Positions 42,546-49,913 of a stretch of 64,000 nt of DNA are shown here, piece by piece. Each line of letters starts with the position of its first letter. Position 1 is the stretch's first letter. The position numbers were made by a program, and so were the translations under genes. Below the pieces are notes generated by a model. The model made no database searches. It was not told the DNA's origin and saw nothing but the letters and a program-made list of their open reading frames with translations. The DNA comes from an uncultured Lachnospiraceae bacterium (GTDB taxonomy: Bacteria; Bacillota; Clostridia; Lachnospirales; Lachnospiraceae): contig CAUAFT010000002.1 in assembly GCA_958428365.1 (NCBI GenBank), positions 186,001-250,000 of the forward strand. The letters run 5' to 3'.

Positions 42546-42625
42546 CAATGCTTTTTCTTCCCTTTTACCTTCCCTTTTTCCATATCCGTTCCACTCTCTA
42601 AGACCTGCCAATCTCTCACACCCAT
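42482..42625 (-). ncRNA. Candidate agr-controlled small RNA
   Basis: Starts from the operator-promoter at 42632-42694 (predicted start about 42625) and ends in a strong terminator at 42482-42545, so about 140 nt. It contains only very short frames (a 12-codon one beginning near 42577 without a good ribosome site). It is placed between agrC and agrB on the same strand. Existence is inferred from the promoter and terminator, not from expression. Confidence 0.55.
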
Positions 42626-42631
42626 AGTTAT

Positions 42632-42694
42632 ACTATATAGGATCCCGGAGATTTTACAATATCCATGGCACGGATCGTCGTATTCTGGCATGAA
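42632..42694 (-). promoter_or_regulatory. Second AgrA-type operator and promoter, just after agrC
   Basis: Repeats TTCATGCCAGA (42684-42694) and a degenerate TCCGTGCCATG (42664-42674), again with a 20-base period, and TATAGT at 42632-42637 exactly 27 bases beyond the second repeat core, as in the agrB promoter. Confidence 0.75.
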
Positions 42695-42711
42695 TTGTAG
42701 ATTTTTGTCGT

Positions 42712-44028
42712 CTATTTCTGCTCTCCTTCCATCTCGTGACAGGGTAACAGAATATGTATCACAAAACGTTCTCCTTCCTCGTAAATATCCAGCTCTCCCT
42801 CCTCCTGCCTCACGATCTCCCGGATGCTTTTCATCCCGATCCCGTGTCCCGTCTTATCTTTCTTCGTGGTTTTCAGATTCGGGTTTTTATCTAAAACAGA
42901 TTCGTCAATATAATTTTCCACGAACATATTGACGCTTTCTTTATAGGGATATATCTTCAGCGTAATTTCTTTTTTCTCTTTCTGACGGCGTTCCGCCTCA
43001 ATGGCGTTATCCAGAAGATTTGACAAAAGAACGGCGATATTGCCCTCATTTTTCCATCGATAGTCCCCTGTGATCTGCACCTCAAAGGAGATCTCCTCTT
43101 CCCGGCATACCGACGCCTTTTGATTGATGACGGCGTTTAACATCTTACATTCCATATAGAAAAGATTCTTCGCGTCCAACTGCGTACGGAGCATTTTCTG
43201 CATTTCCTCCATAACGAGTTCTGTTTCCCCTTCCCTTAGAAGATGCAGATAAGTGGTAAAATAATGCTTCATATCATAGCGCACCTTTCTCGTCTCCTGA
43301 TAGAGATATTCCGTATTCCGGATCAGTTTTTCCTGCTGTTCCAGCTGTACCCGCAAAATACCGTTTTCCAGTTCACAACGGTTCTGCACATTCATCCTCC
43401 TTATCAGCCAGAACATAAAGCTGTTGATACCCAGCAGCAGCACTGTCAATATCAGAAAACTCATCTGATCCCTCTGAGAAAGCTCCACGGTACCGATGAT
43501 CCGCAGTGCGATCACAGCCACCATAAAAAATGCCAGATATAAGATGCCGCCAAAAATATATTCCTCTCTTTTAAAATAATATTTTCTGTCAATCACCTTC
43601 TCCACAGAAACAAGCGCCAGGATCAGAGTCACCTTGCTGACACATAAAACAATGATCCGCAGGATACTTCCTCCCACGATCAGTTCTTCCACCGCACTTC
43701 CACTCAAAATCGCCACCAACTGTATGATACCGATATTGATAAATGCCGTCAGGATACAGAGCACAAAGCAGAGAATCAGCTTCTCGATCGCCTTCTTCTT
43801 CAGACAAAAAACTGAGAACAGGAACATGACCAGAAGGATCATCACACTCTGTATGTTAAAAAACTCACTCAAAAAATGGATCGGAATAAACAACAGGATA
43901 CACCAGATCATATATTCCCACCATCTTATCTTTCTTTTTTCACCAAAATAACTGACCAGAAACCATAAAAACAGTACGTCGTCTATGGCGCTTGCCAGAT
44001 ATTCTGCCGCAATGCTAATTATTTGCAT
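42712..44028 (-). CDS. agrC: AgrC-type sensor histidine kinase
   Basis: A 438-residue receptor kinase. About six to seven transmembrane helices in residues 1-210 form the peptide sensor; the cytoplasmic part has the phosphoacceptor His255 in RYDMKHYFTTY and a GHKL ATPase (LSNLLDNAIEAE; GHGIGMKSI). This is the HPK10 class used for cyclic peptide signals. The start overlaps agrA by 14 bases, so kinase and regulator are coupled. Confidence 0.93.
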   Translation of the reverse strand: MQIISIAAEYLASAIDDVLFLWFLVSYFGEKRKIRWWEYMIWCILLFIPIHFLSEFFNIQSVMILLVMFLFSVFCLKKKAIEKLILCFVLCILTAFINIGIIQLVAILSGSAVEELIVGGSILRIIVLCVSKVTLILALVSVEKVIDRKYYFKREEYIFGGILYLAFFMVAVIALRIIGTVELSQRDQMSFLILTVLLLGINSFMFWLIRRMNVQNRCELENGILRVQLEQQEKLIRNTEYLYQETRKVRYDMKHYFTTYLHLLREGETELVMEEMQKMLRTQLDAKNLFYMECKMLNAVINQKASVCREEEISFEVQITGDYRWKNEGNIAVLLSNLLDNAIEAERRQKEKKEITLKIYPYKESVNMFVENYIDESVLDKNPNLKTTKKDKTGHGIGMKSIREIVRQEEGELDIYEEGERFVIHILLPCHEMEGEQK

Positions 44029-44737
44029 AGGTAAAGCTCCTTAGAAACACCATATGCTGCTTCTTTATCTCTTGTAATCTATCCCGGCTGACCGGGAGTA
44101 TCTCTCCATTATCCAGCTCCACTCCCCCAGCCCGCACGGCTTTGATATAGCGGATATTCACCAGATAACTTCTATGGGTTTTTACAAATCCAAAATCTGT
44201 GATCCACGTCTCATAATCGGATATTTTTCCACGGGTCTCACAACAGCCCTTCCTGTGATGAACTAACAGATAATGCTTACTGCTTTCGATATAGAGGATC
44301 TCCTTCAGGGAGAGAACTACTCCTCCGTCCTTCGTCTGCAGCTCCAGGATCTTTTCATCCCTGTCCACCTTATCCAACAGTTGATCCACCGCCTCTTCCA
44401 GTTCCTCATCCAGCTTTTCCTTACGGATAAAACGGAAGGGCTGATAACGGATCGCCTGGAATACCAGATCATCCCGGTTGGTAACAAAGATCACATTTGT
44501 ATTGATGGCACTTTGAAAGATCCGGTCTGCCAGATCCATGCCGGAGACCTCCGGCATATCAATATCCAAAAAAATCATCTCCGGAGTATCCTCCTCCAGA
44601 TCTTCCAGTAATTCCATCCCATTTGTAAAAAGGCGGATCTCGTATTTTTTCTGCCTCCTGTCCATACAGGATCCCACTCTTTTTTTCAACATCCCGGCAA
44701 AGATCAGATCGTCGTCACAAATAAAAATCAGATGCAT
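44015..44737 (-). CDS. agrA: AgrA-type LytTR response regulator
   Basis: A 240-residue regulator. Receiver domain 1-120: acidic pocket CDDD at 7-10, phosphoacceptor Asp58 in MIFLDIDMPEVSG, conserved Lys in RFIRKEKL. LytTR DNA-binding domain from about 140: SLKEILYIESSKHYLLVHH and FVKTHRSYLVNIRYI. It should bind the paired repeats upstream of agrB and after agrC. It follows the MocR-type gene by only 15 bases. Confidence 0.93.
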   Translation of the reverse strand: MHLIFICDDDLIFAGMLKKRVGSCMDRRQKKYEIRLFTNGMELLEDLEEDTPEMIFLDIDMPEVSGMDLADRIFQSAINTNVIFVTNRDDLVFQAIRYQPFRFIRKEKLDEELEEAVDQLLDKVDRDEKILELQTKDGGVVLSLKEILYIESSKHYLLVHHRKGCCETRGKISDYETWITDFGFVKTHRSYLVNIRYIKAVRAGGVELDNGEILPVSRDRLQEIKKQHMVFLRSFTYANN

Positions 44738-44752
44738 TTTTGTCTCCCCCTT

Positions 44753-46177
44753 TTAAAAGAACAACATGATCTTATCCAGTTCCTTTAAACCTGAAGCGAT
44801 CTCCTCCTCGCTTAATCCTCCGTATCCAAGAAGGATGGTTGGATGCTCCATTGCCCTATCCTTCTCAATATAATACTCGGACAGAGGATAGATCCGAATT
44901 CCTATTCCGGCGGCGAGACGGGCAAGCTCCCGGTCGGAAAAATTAGAGTTCACTTCCGCCAGCACATGCATTCCCGCATTGTCCCCATAGACTTTTCGCA
45001 CCCATTGGCGCTGTTTTAATTCCTCCATCAGAAAATCGTGCTTCCTGCGGTAAATGCTTCTCATCTTATTCAGATGTCTCTCAAAATGCCCCTCCTGCAT
45101 AAAGGTGCAGATGGTCATCTGCTGGAATCTCGGTACTGTGGACGCATAAAAGCCGCAGCGCTCCCGGTAAAGGGACACCAGTTTTTTCGGCAGGACCAGA
45201 TAGCTGACACGGATAGACGGAGCAAGGCTCTTTGAGAAGGTTCCCAGATAGATCACCTTATCGTTGGAATCCGAACCCTGCAGGGAGGGAATCGGCTTTC
45301 CCTTATAGCGAAATTCGCTGTCGTGATCGTCCTCTATGATATAGCGTTCCTCTCGCTCCGCCGCCCATTTCAACAGCTCCATCCGTCTTTTCATTGGCAT
45401 GACAGTGCCAAGAGGAAATTGATGGGAAGGCATCACATAGACGATGTCCGTCTCCTCCTCTTTCAGCTTTTCCATTCGGATCCCCTGAACATCCATCTCC
45501 ACTGCCCGCACCTCGTATCCCAGATTACGGAAAGTCTCATATGCCTGCATATAAGTAGGGCTCTCCATCGCCACCTTCCTGCCGCTCCCCAGGATCTGGG
45601 ACAGGAGCATCAGCAGGTACTCGTTTCCGGCGCCCACGATGACCTGATCCGGCTCACAGGACACCCCTCTGGACTGATAGAGATAATTGCAGATCTCCTC
45701 CCGGAAGCTGCGCTCTCCCGTTCCCTCTCCCGCTAAAAACAACCTGGAACCGTCCTCCATAAGCAGATTCCTGCTGACCTTTCTCCATGCATTGATGGCA
45801 AAATGTTCCAGATCCACTGCCGTGGGAGAAAAGTCGATCCTGATTTCCGTCTCCCGGTATCTTTGCTTTTTCTCTTTTGCCTCTTCCCCGTCTTTTTCTT
45901 TTTCCCTTAAATCAAATAAATCACTGACATCACAGATGAAATAACCCCGATATGGTTCCGCCTCTATGTAACCCTCCGAGACCAGCTGCTCGTACGCCAG
46001 TTCCACCGTACTGCGGCTGACCTGTAAATGGGCCGATAAAAAACGAGTAGACGGTAATTTTTCCCCGCAGGGAATTTTACCGTCCGTGATCTCTTTCTTG
46101 ATATGTTCATAAATCTGCAGATATAACGGAATCTTTGCATCGTGTGAAAGTGGGATCATGATCTCATTCACCTTCAA
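44753..46177 (-). CDS. MocR-type GntR/aminotransferase regulator
   Basis: A 474-residue fusion. Residues 10-80 form a GntR winged helix (GEKLPSTRFLSAHLQVSRSTVELAYEQL). From about 115 an aminotransferase class I fold follows, with AGNEYLLMLLSQ, EDDHDSEFRYKG and the PLP lysine in LGTFSKSLAPSIRVSYL. MocR proteins often control pyridoxal phosphate, GABA or taurine genes. The stop of the DUF2225 gene directly abuts its start. Target genes unknown; the downstream agr genes may be co-transcribed rather than regulated by it. Confidence 0.92.
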   Translation of the reverse strand: MKVNEIMIPLSHDAKIPLYLQIYEHIKKEITDGKIPCGEKLPSTRFLSAHLQVSRSTVELAYEQLVSEGYIEAEPYRGYFICDVSDLFDLREKEKDGEEAKEKKQRYRETEIRIDFSPTAVDLEHFAINAWRKVSRNLLMEDGSRLFLAGEGTGERSFREEICNYLYQSRGVSCEPDQVIVGAGNEYLLMLLSQILGSGRKVAMESPTYMQAYETFRNLGYEVRAVEMDVQGIRMEKLKEEETDIVYVMPSHQFPLGTVMPMKRRMELLKWAAEREERYIIEDDHDSEFRYKGKPIPSLQGSDSNDKVIYLGTFSKSLAPSIRVSYLVLPKKLVSLYRERCGFYASTVPRFQQMTICTFMQEGHFERHLNKMRSIYRRKHDFLMEELKQRQWVRKVYGDNAGMHVLAEVNSNFSDRELARLAAGIGIRIYPLSEYYIEKDRAMEHPTILLGYGGLSEEEIASGLKELDKIMLFF

Positions 46178-47050
46178 CTAACCTCTTCCCTTTTTCAGCT
46201 CTGCTACGACTTCTTCCTTTAAAATCAACGCCTTGTCCTTCATCTGTCTGCCCGCCGTAGGCGATGTCAAAATTCCTGCCAGAAGTTTTGACGCAACATC
46301 ATATTTTTTATAGTGCATGGACATGGCTGCCAAAAGAAAATCCATGGTTCCCTGATCCATGCCGCAGATCGGAAACATCTCCGTACTGACCGCCTTCATC
46401 AGACCGTCATACGCCTGCTGGTAAAATGCCTCCTCTTCCTTCTTCGCTTCGGCGATCGACTTCTTTCCCGCCTCCGTACTGGAATCCATGGTCTCTGCCT
46501 TTCCTCTGTAAAGCCAGGCGATCTTTAAGCAGGTATACGCCTTTTCACTGGTCTTTCCCTTCTTAACCACCGTGTTAAACAGCGCCAGTTTATAGCGGTC
46601 GATGGCTCTGTCATAATCATAGGTTGGCGGCTCCTCCTCCGTCTGGGAACGGAAGTTTGCACAGATATCCTTCTGGATCAACTTGATCTGAACCTGGGAT
46701 ACATGCGGGAAAAAACGGTGCATTGCCGTATATCCGCATTTCGGGCAGGAACAAACGTCGTATTTCAGCGTGTCGATATACTGATGACGCGGTCTTAGAT
46801 CCTTGTCCGATTCCAGACGCTTCACCCTTCCGCTTTTAATCATCTTTGTCTTAAACACATTGTCGCAGACCGGACAGCGAATTCCCTTTTCCAGAATAAA
46901 ACTCTCCTCCGGCGGAATCTCCTCTTTTTTGACCTCTTCCTTCTTTGCCTGAGGGCCTCTCCCCCTGGGAGTTTCCTCTTCCTCTTTAAAAATATCCACA
47001 TCCTGGGAGACATTGAGGCCAAACTTCTCCAATCCTGATAATAAACTCAT
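46178..47050 (-). CDS. DUF2225 zinc-ribbon protein
   Basis: A 290-residue cytoplasmic protein of the DUF2225 family. Two CxxC pairs (CPVCDNVF near 58 and CSCPKCGYTAMH near 100) make a split zinc ribbon, followed by a helical, TPR-like region of about 150 residues. The N terminus is charged and probably disordered. The role of the family is unknown. It lies 16 bases after glnS and abuts the MocR-type gene. Confidence 0.88.
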   Translation of the reverse strand: MSLLSGLEKFGLNVSQDVDIFKEEEETPRGRGPQAKKEEVKKEEIPPEESFILEKGIRCPVCDNVFKTKMIKSGRVKRLESDKDLRPRHQYIDTLKYDVCSCPKCGYTAMHRFFPHVSQVQIKLIQKDICANFRSQTEEEPPTYDYDRAIDRYKLALFNTVVKKGKTSEKAYTCLKIAWLYRGKAETMDSSTEAGKKSIAEAKKEEEAFYQQAYDGLMKAVSTEMFPICGMDQGTMDFLLAAMSMHYKKYDVASKLLAGILTSPTAGRQMKDKALILKEEVVAELKKGRG

Positions 47051-47066
47051 ATTTTCTCCTATCTGG

Positions 47067-48740
47067 CTACGACTGAGCCGGTAACTTAAACGAACTCTTC
47101 AGCGAAACGATCCTGTTGAACACCGGGTGTTCCGGGGTGGAATCCTTAGCGTCCACACAGAAATATCCCTGTCTTACGAACTGGAAGCTGTCATATGCCT
47201 TAGCCCCCTCCAGCGCCGGTTCTATATAACAGTCCTTCAATATCTTAAGGGAATCCGGATTCAGATTCAGGCTTCCATCTTCCTTGTTGTAGACGCCCTT
47301 CTCCTCATCCACCAGATTCTCGTAGAGACGAATCTCACATTTTTTTGCAAACGGAGCAGGCACCCAGTGAATGGTTCCCTTCACCTTACGTCCCGTAAAT
47401 CCGGTTCCCTGCTTGGTCTGCGGATCATAGGTACAGTGTACCTCAATCACTTTTCCGTTCTCATCCTTCACAAAGCTCTCGCATTTTACAAAATAAGCAT
47501 GCATGAGACGCACTTCATTTCCCGGAAACAGACGGAAATACTTTCTCGGCGGCTCCTCCATAAAGTCCTCTCTGTCAATGTAAAGTTCACGGCAGAACGG
47601 CACCTTCCGGCTTCCCAGCTCCTCATTTTCCAGATTGTTCGCCACATCCAGATATTCCACCTCTCCCTCCGGGTAGTTGTCAATGATGAGCTTGATGGGA
47701 TCCAACACCGCCATCATCCGCGGCCTTTTCATCTTCAGATCCTCGCGGATACAGTATTCCAGCATGGCGTAATCCACGGAGCTGTTGCTTTTAGAGATAC
47801 CGCACAGCTCCACAAAACGCTTGATGGACTCCGGTGTGAAGCCTCTTCTTCTGAGAGCCGCGATGGAGACCAGTCGCGGATCATCCCAGCCGTCTACAAC
47901 GCCATCCTCCACCAGCTTTTTGATATAGCGCTTTCCCGTCACCACATTGGTCAGATAGAGCTTTGCGAACTCGATCTGTTTTGGCGGCTTCTCATATTCT
48001 ACCTCTCTCACCACCCAGTCATAGAGGGGTCTGTGATCCTCAAACTCCAGGGTACAGATGGAATGGGTCACTCCCTCGATGGCGTCCTCGATGGGATGCG
48101 CGAAGTCGTACATCGGATAGATGCACCACTTGTCCCCGGTTCTGTGATGGCTCATATGCGCCACGCGGTAGATGACCGGATCACGCATATTGATATTCGG
48201 GGAACTCATATCAATTCTGGCTCTTAGAACCTTTTCCCCATCCTGAAACTTTCCGTTCTTCATATCCTCAAAAAGAGCCAGGTTCTCCTCCACGCTTCTT
48301 GTGATGGACGGATCATCCTTTCCGGGCTCCGTTAAGGTTCCTCTGTATTCTCTGATCTCCTCTGGGGATAGATCGGATACATAGGCCTTTCCCTTTTTGA
48401 TCAGCTTCACAGCCGCCTCATACATCTGGTCAAAGTAGTCAGACGCAAAGAAAAGGCTGTCACCCCAGTCAGCTCCCAGCCACTGGATGTCCGCCTTAAT
48501 GGAATCGACGAACTCCATCCGTTCCTTCGTCGGATTGGTGTCGTCAAAACGCATATGAAATTTTCCGTTGTACTCCTGCGCCAGTCCGTAGTTCAATAAA
48601 ATGGATTTGGCATGTCCGATATGCAGATAACCGTTCGGCTCCGGCGGAAAGCGGGTCACCACTTCCTCACATCTGCCTTCCTCTATATCTCTATCAATAA
48701 TCTGTTCAATGAAATTCTTGGAAACTGTCTCGCCTTCCAT
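47067..48740 (-). CDS. glnS: Glutaminyl-tRNA synthetase
   Basis: A 557-residue class I synthetase. HIGH motif: PPEPNGYLHIGHAKS near 32; the KMSKS-equivalent is VVTGKRYI near 267, as in GlnRS where MSKR is usual; the anticodon-binding half includes GRKVKGTIHWVPA. Possession of GlnRS is a patchy trait in Firmicutes, most of which use the GatCAB route, and it is common in gut Clostridia. AGGAGG precedes the ATG. A consensus promoter lies just upstream. Confidence 0.97.
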   Translation of the reverse strand: MEGETVSKNFIEQIIDRDIEEGRCEEVVTRFPPEPNGYLHIGHAKSILLNYGLAQEYNGKFHMRFDDTNPTKERMEFVDSIKADIQWLGADWGDSLFFASDYFDQMYEAAVKLIKKGKAYVSDLSPEEIREYRGTLTEPGKDDPSITRSVEENLALFEDMKNGKFQDGEKVLRARIDMSSPNINMRDPVIYRVAHMSHHRTGDKWCIYPMYDFAHPIEDAIEGVTHSICTLEFEDHRPLYDWVVREVEYEKPPKQIEFAKLYLTNVVTGKRYIKKLVEDGVVDGWDDPRLVSIAALRRRGFTPESIKRFVELCGISKSNSSVDYAMLEYCIREDLKMKRPRMMAVLDPIKLIIDNYPEGEVEYLDVANNLENEELGSRKVPFCRELYIDREDFMEEPPRKYFRLFPGNEVRLMHAYFVKCESFVKDENGKVIEVHCTYDPQTKQGTGFTGRKVKGTIHWVPAPFAKKCEIRLYENLVDEEKGVYNKEDGSLNLNPDSLKILKDCYIEPALEGAKAYDSFQFVRQGYFCVDAKDSTPEHPVFNRIVSLKSSFKLPAQS

Positions 48741-48750
48741 AAACTAAATC

Positions 48751-48807
48751 CTCCTGAAATCACTATTCAATCGTTCTCATTATATGATTTCAGGAGAATT
48801 TTGTCAA
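48751..48807 (-). promoter_or_regulatory. Consensus promoter of glnS with an overlapping inverted repeat
   Basis: TTGACA at 48802-48807 and TATAAT at 48779-48784 with a 17-base spacer, all consensus. A perfect 12-bp inverted repeat, CTCCTGAAATCA (48751-48762) and TGATTTCAGGAG (48785-48796), spans from the promoter spacer to the ribosome binding site. Confidence 0.8.
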
Positions 48808-48824
48808 TGAAAGGACTTCTTTCT

Positions 48825-49673
48825 CTATCTTCTTTTCACATGCTCATGGGTAAAGACATGATCCTGACAGTATTCGTAGTTGCCGTCGCATTTGGAACAG
48901 AAACGAAATTCCAGCGTCGGATCGTCCTCCTCCGTTCTTCCGCAGACGGCGCATTTGTGCTTTGTCACTCCCGCCGCGCGCTGACCTTCCCGCATCTGCG
49001 CCTTGAACACACGCTTCCTGTGTATCTCCTTTGGCGAGACTCTCTGATAATTCCTCGTGGAAAAATAGAAGATCAGGAAGTTCAAAAGCGCCGCTACAAT
49101 AGCGATCCTTCCCGCTGCTCCCGCCTTGATAAAATCATAGATGGTAAGAACTGCATAGACATACGCCATCCACTTCATCTTAACCGGAATAATGAACCAG
49201 AGTAAGATCTCCATATCCGGGAAGCAGACTGCAAAAGCAAGAAAAATTGCCATATTAATATAGTAAGTCGTCACATAATATCCGATTCCAACCGTCAAAG
49301 CCCCCGTGAAATAAAAATAGGCGTAGGTCACAAAGGCGCCGATCACCGTAAAGATCATACCTCCAAAAATATAGGCGTTAAACCGGAAGGTTCCCCATGT
49401 CCTCTCCAACGCGCTTCCCAAAGAGTAGTAGAGCATGATCATGATGATGTAAAAGAAAATATTGCCCGAAGACGGCGGGATCAATACCCAGGTCACCAGT
49501 CTCCACACCTGCCCCCGCAGGATAAACGCCGGTTCCAGCGTCAGATAAGAAAGTACTCCCGGAGCCAGATACATTAACAGATATCCAATCGCATAGGTTA
49601 GTACAAGCCAGAGACTCAAATTGGGAATGGCATATTTTCCAAATTTTCTCTCCAGTTTATTCAAATAGTTCAT
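48825..49673 (-). CDS. Rhomboid-like membrane protein with C-terminal zinc ribbon
   Basis: A 282-residue protein with about six transmembrane helices and the rhomboid-like LGSALERTWGTFRFNAYIFGG segment after helix 2. The protease motif GxSG is not seen where expected (TVGIGYYVTTYY), so it is probably not an active serine protease. The C terminus has CAVCG...CSKCDGNYEYCQDHVFTHEH, a zinc-ribbon-like cluster. The ATG at 49673 has GAGGTG six bases upstream. Function unknown. Confidence 0.8.
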   Translation of the reverse strand: MNYLNKLERKFGKYAIPNLSLWLVLTYAIGYLLMYLAPGVLSYLTLEPAFILRGQVWRLVTWVLIPPSSGNIFFYIIMIMLYYSLGSALERTWGTFRFNAYIFGGMIFTVIGAFVTYAYFYFTGALTVGIGYYVTTYYINMAIFLAFAVCFPDMEILLWFIIPVKMKWMAYVYAVLTIYDFIKAGAAGRIAIVAALLNFLIFYFSTRNYQRVSPKEIHRKRVFKAQMREGQRAAGVTKHKCAVCGRTEEDDPTLEFRFCSKCDGNYEYCQDHVFTHEHVKRR

Positions 49674-49718
49674 GACACACCTCATCCACTTCTTAAAATT
49701 CTAGTTTATTTTGGAAAT

Positions 49719-49747
49719 ATTATAATTTTTCGCATTTTGTTTGTCAA
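49719..49747 (-). promoter_or_regulatory. Consensus promoter of the rhomboid-like gene
   Basis: TTGACA at 49742-49747 and TATAAT at 49719-49724, spacer 17 bases. Confidence 0.75.
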
Positions 49748-49822
49748 TAAATGCATCCATTCTTCATAAATTGTTTAGAATTTCTTACTTTCTAAAGAAA
49801 GTATAAAATGCCGAAAAAAGGG

Positions 49823-49851
49823 TTGTCTTTTGTCAGATCCTGTCGTAGAAT
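49823..49851 (+). promoter_or_regulatory. Promoter of the activase gene
   Basis: TTGTCT at 49823-49828 and TAGAAT at 49846-49851, spacer 17. Downstream the leader has a direct repeat TAATAGGTAA (49879 onward, twice) before an AGGTGAT ribosome site. Confidence 0.55.
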
Positions 49852-49913
49852 GAGGTTTGTTCAAAAAAAATGCCTTTTAATAGGTAATAATAGGTAATTA
49901 CAGGTGATATATT

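Noticed and set aside
42446..42550. 34-codon frame inside the agr small RNA region (starting ATGGATTATTTT)
   Set aside because: No ribosome site, and it crosses the strong terminator and the agrB operator.
48741..48824. T-box leader upstream of glnS
   Set aside because: The promoter is only about 60 bases from the ATG, so there is no room for a T-box, and no TGGNACCGCG block is present.
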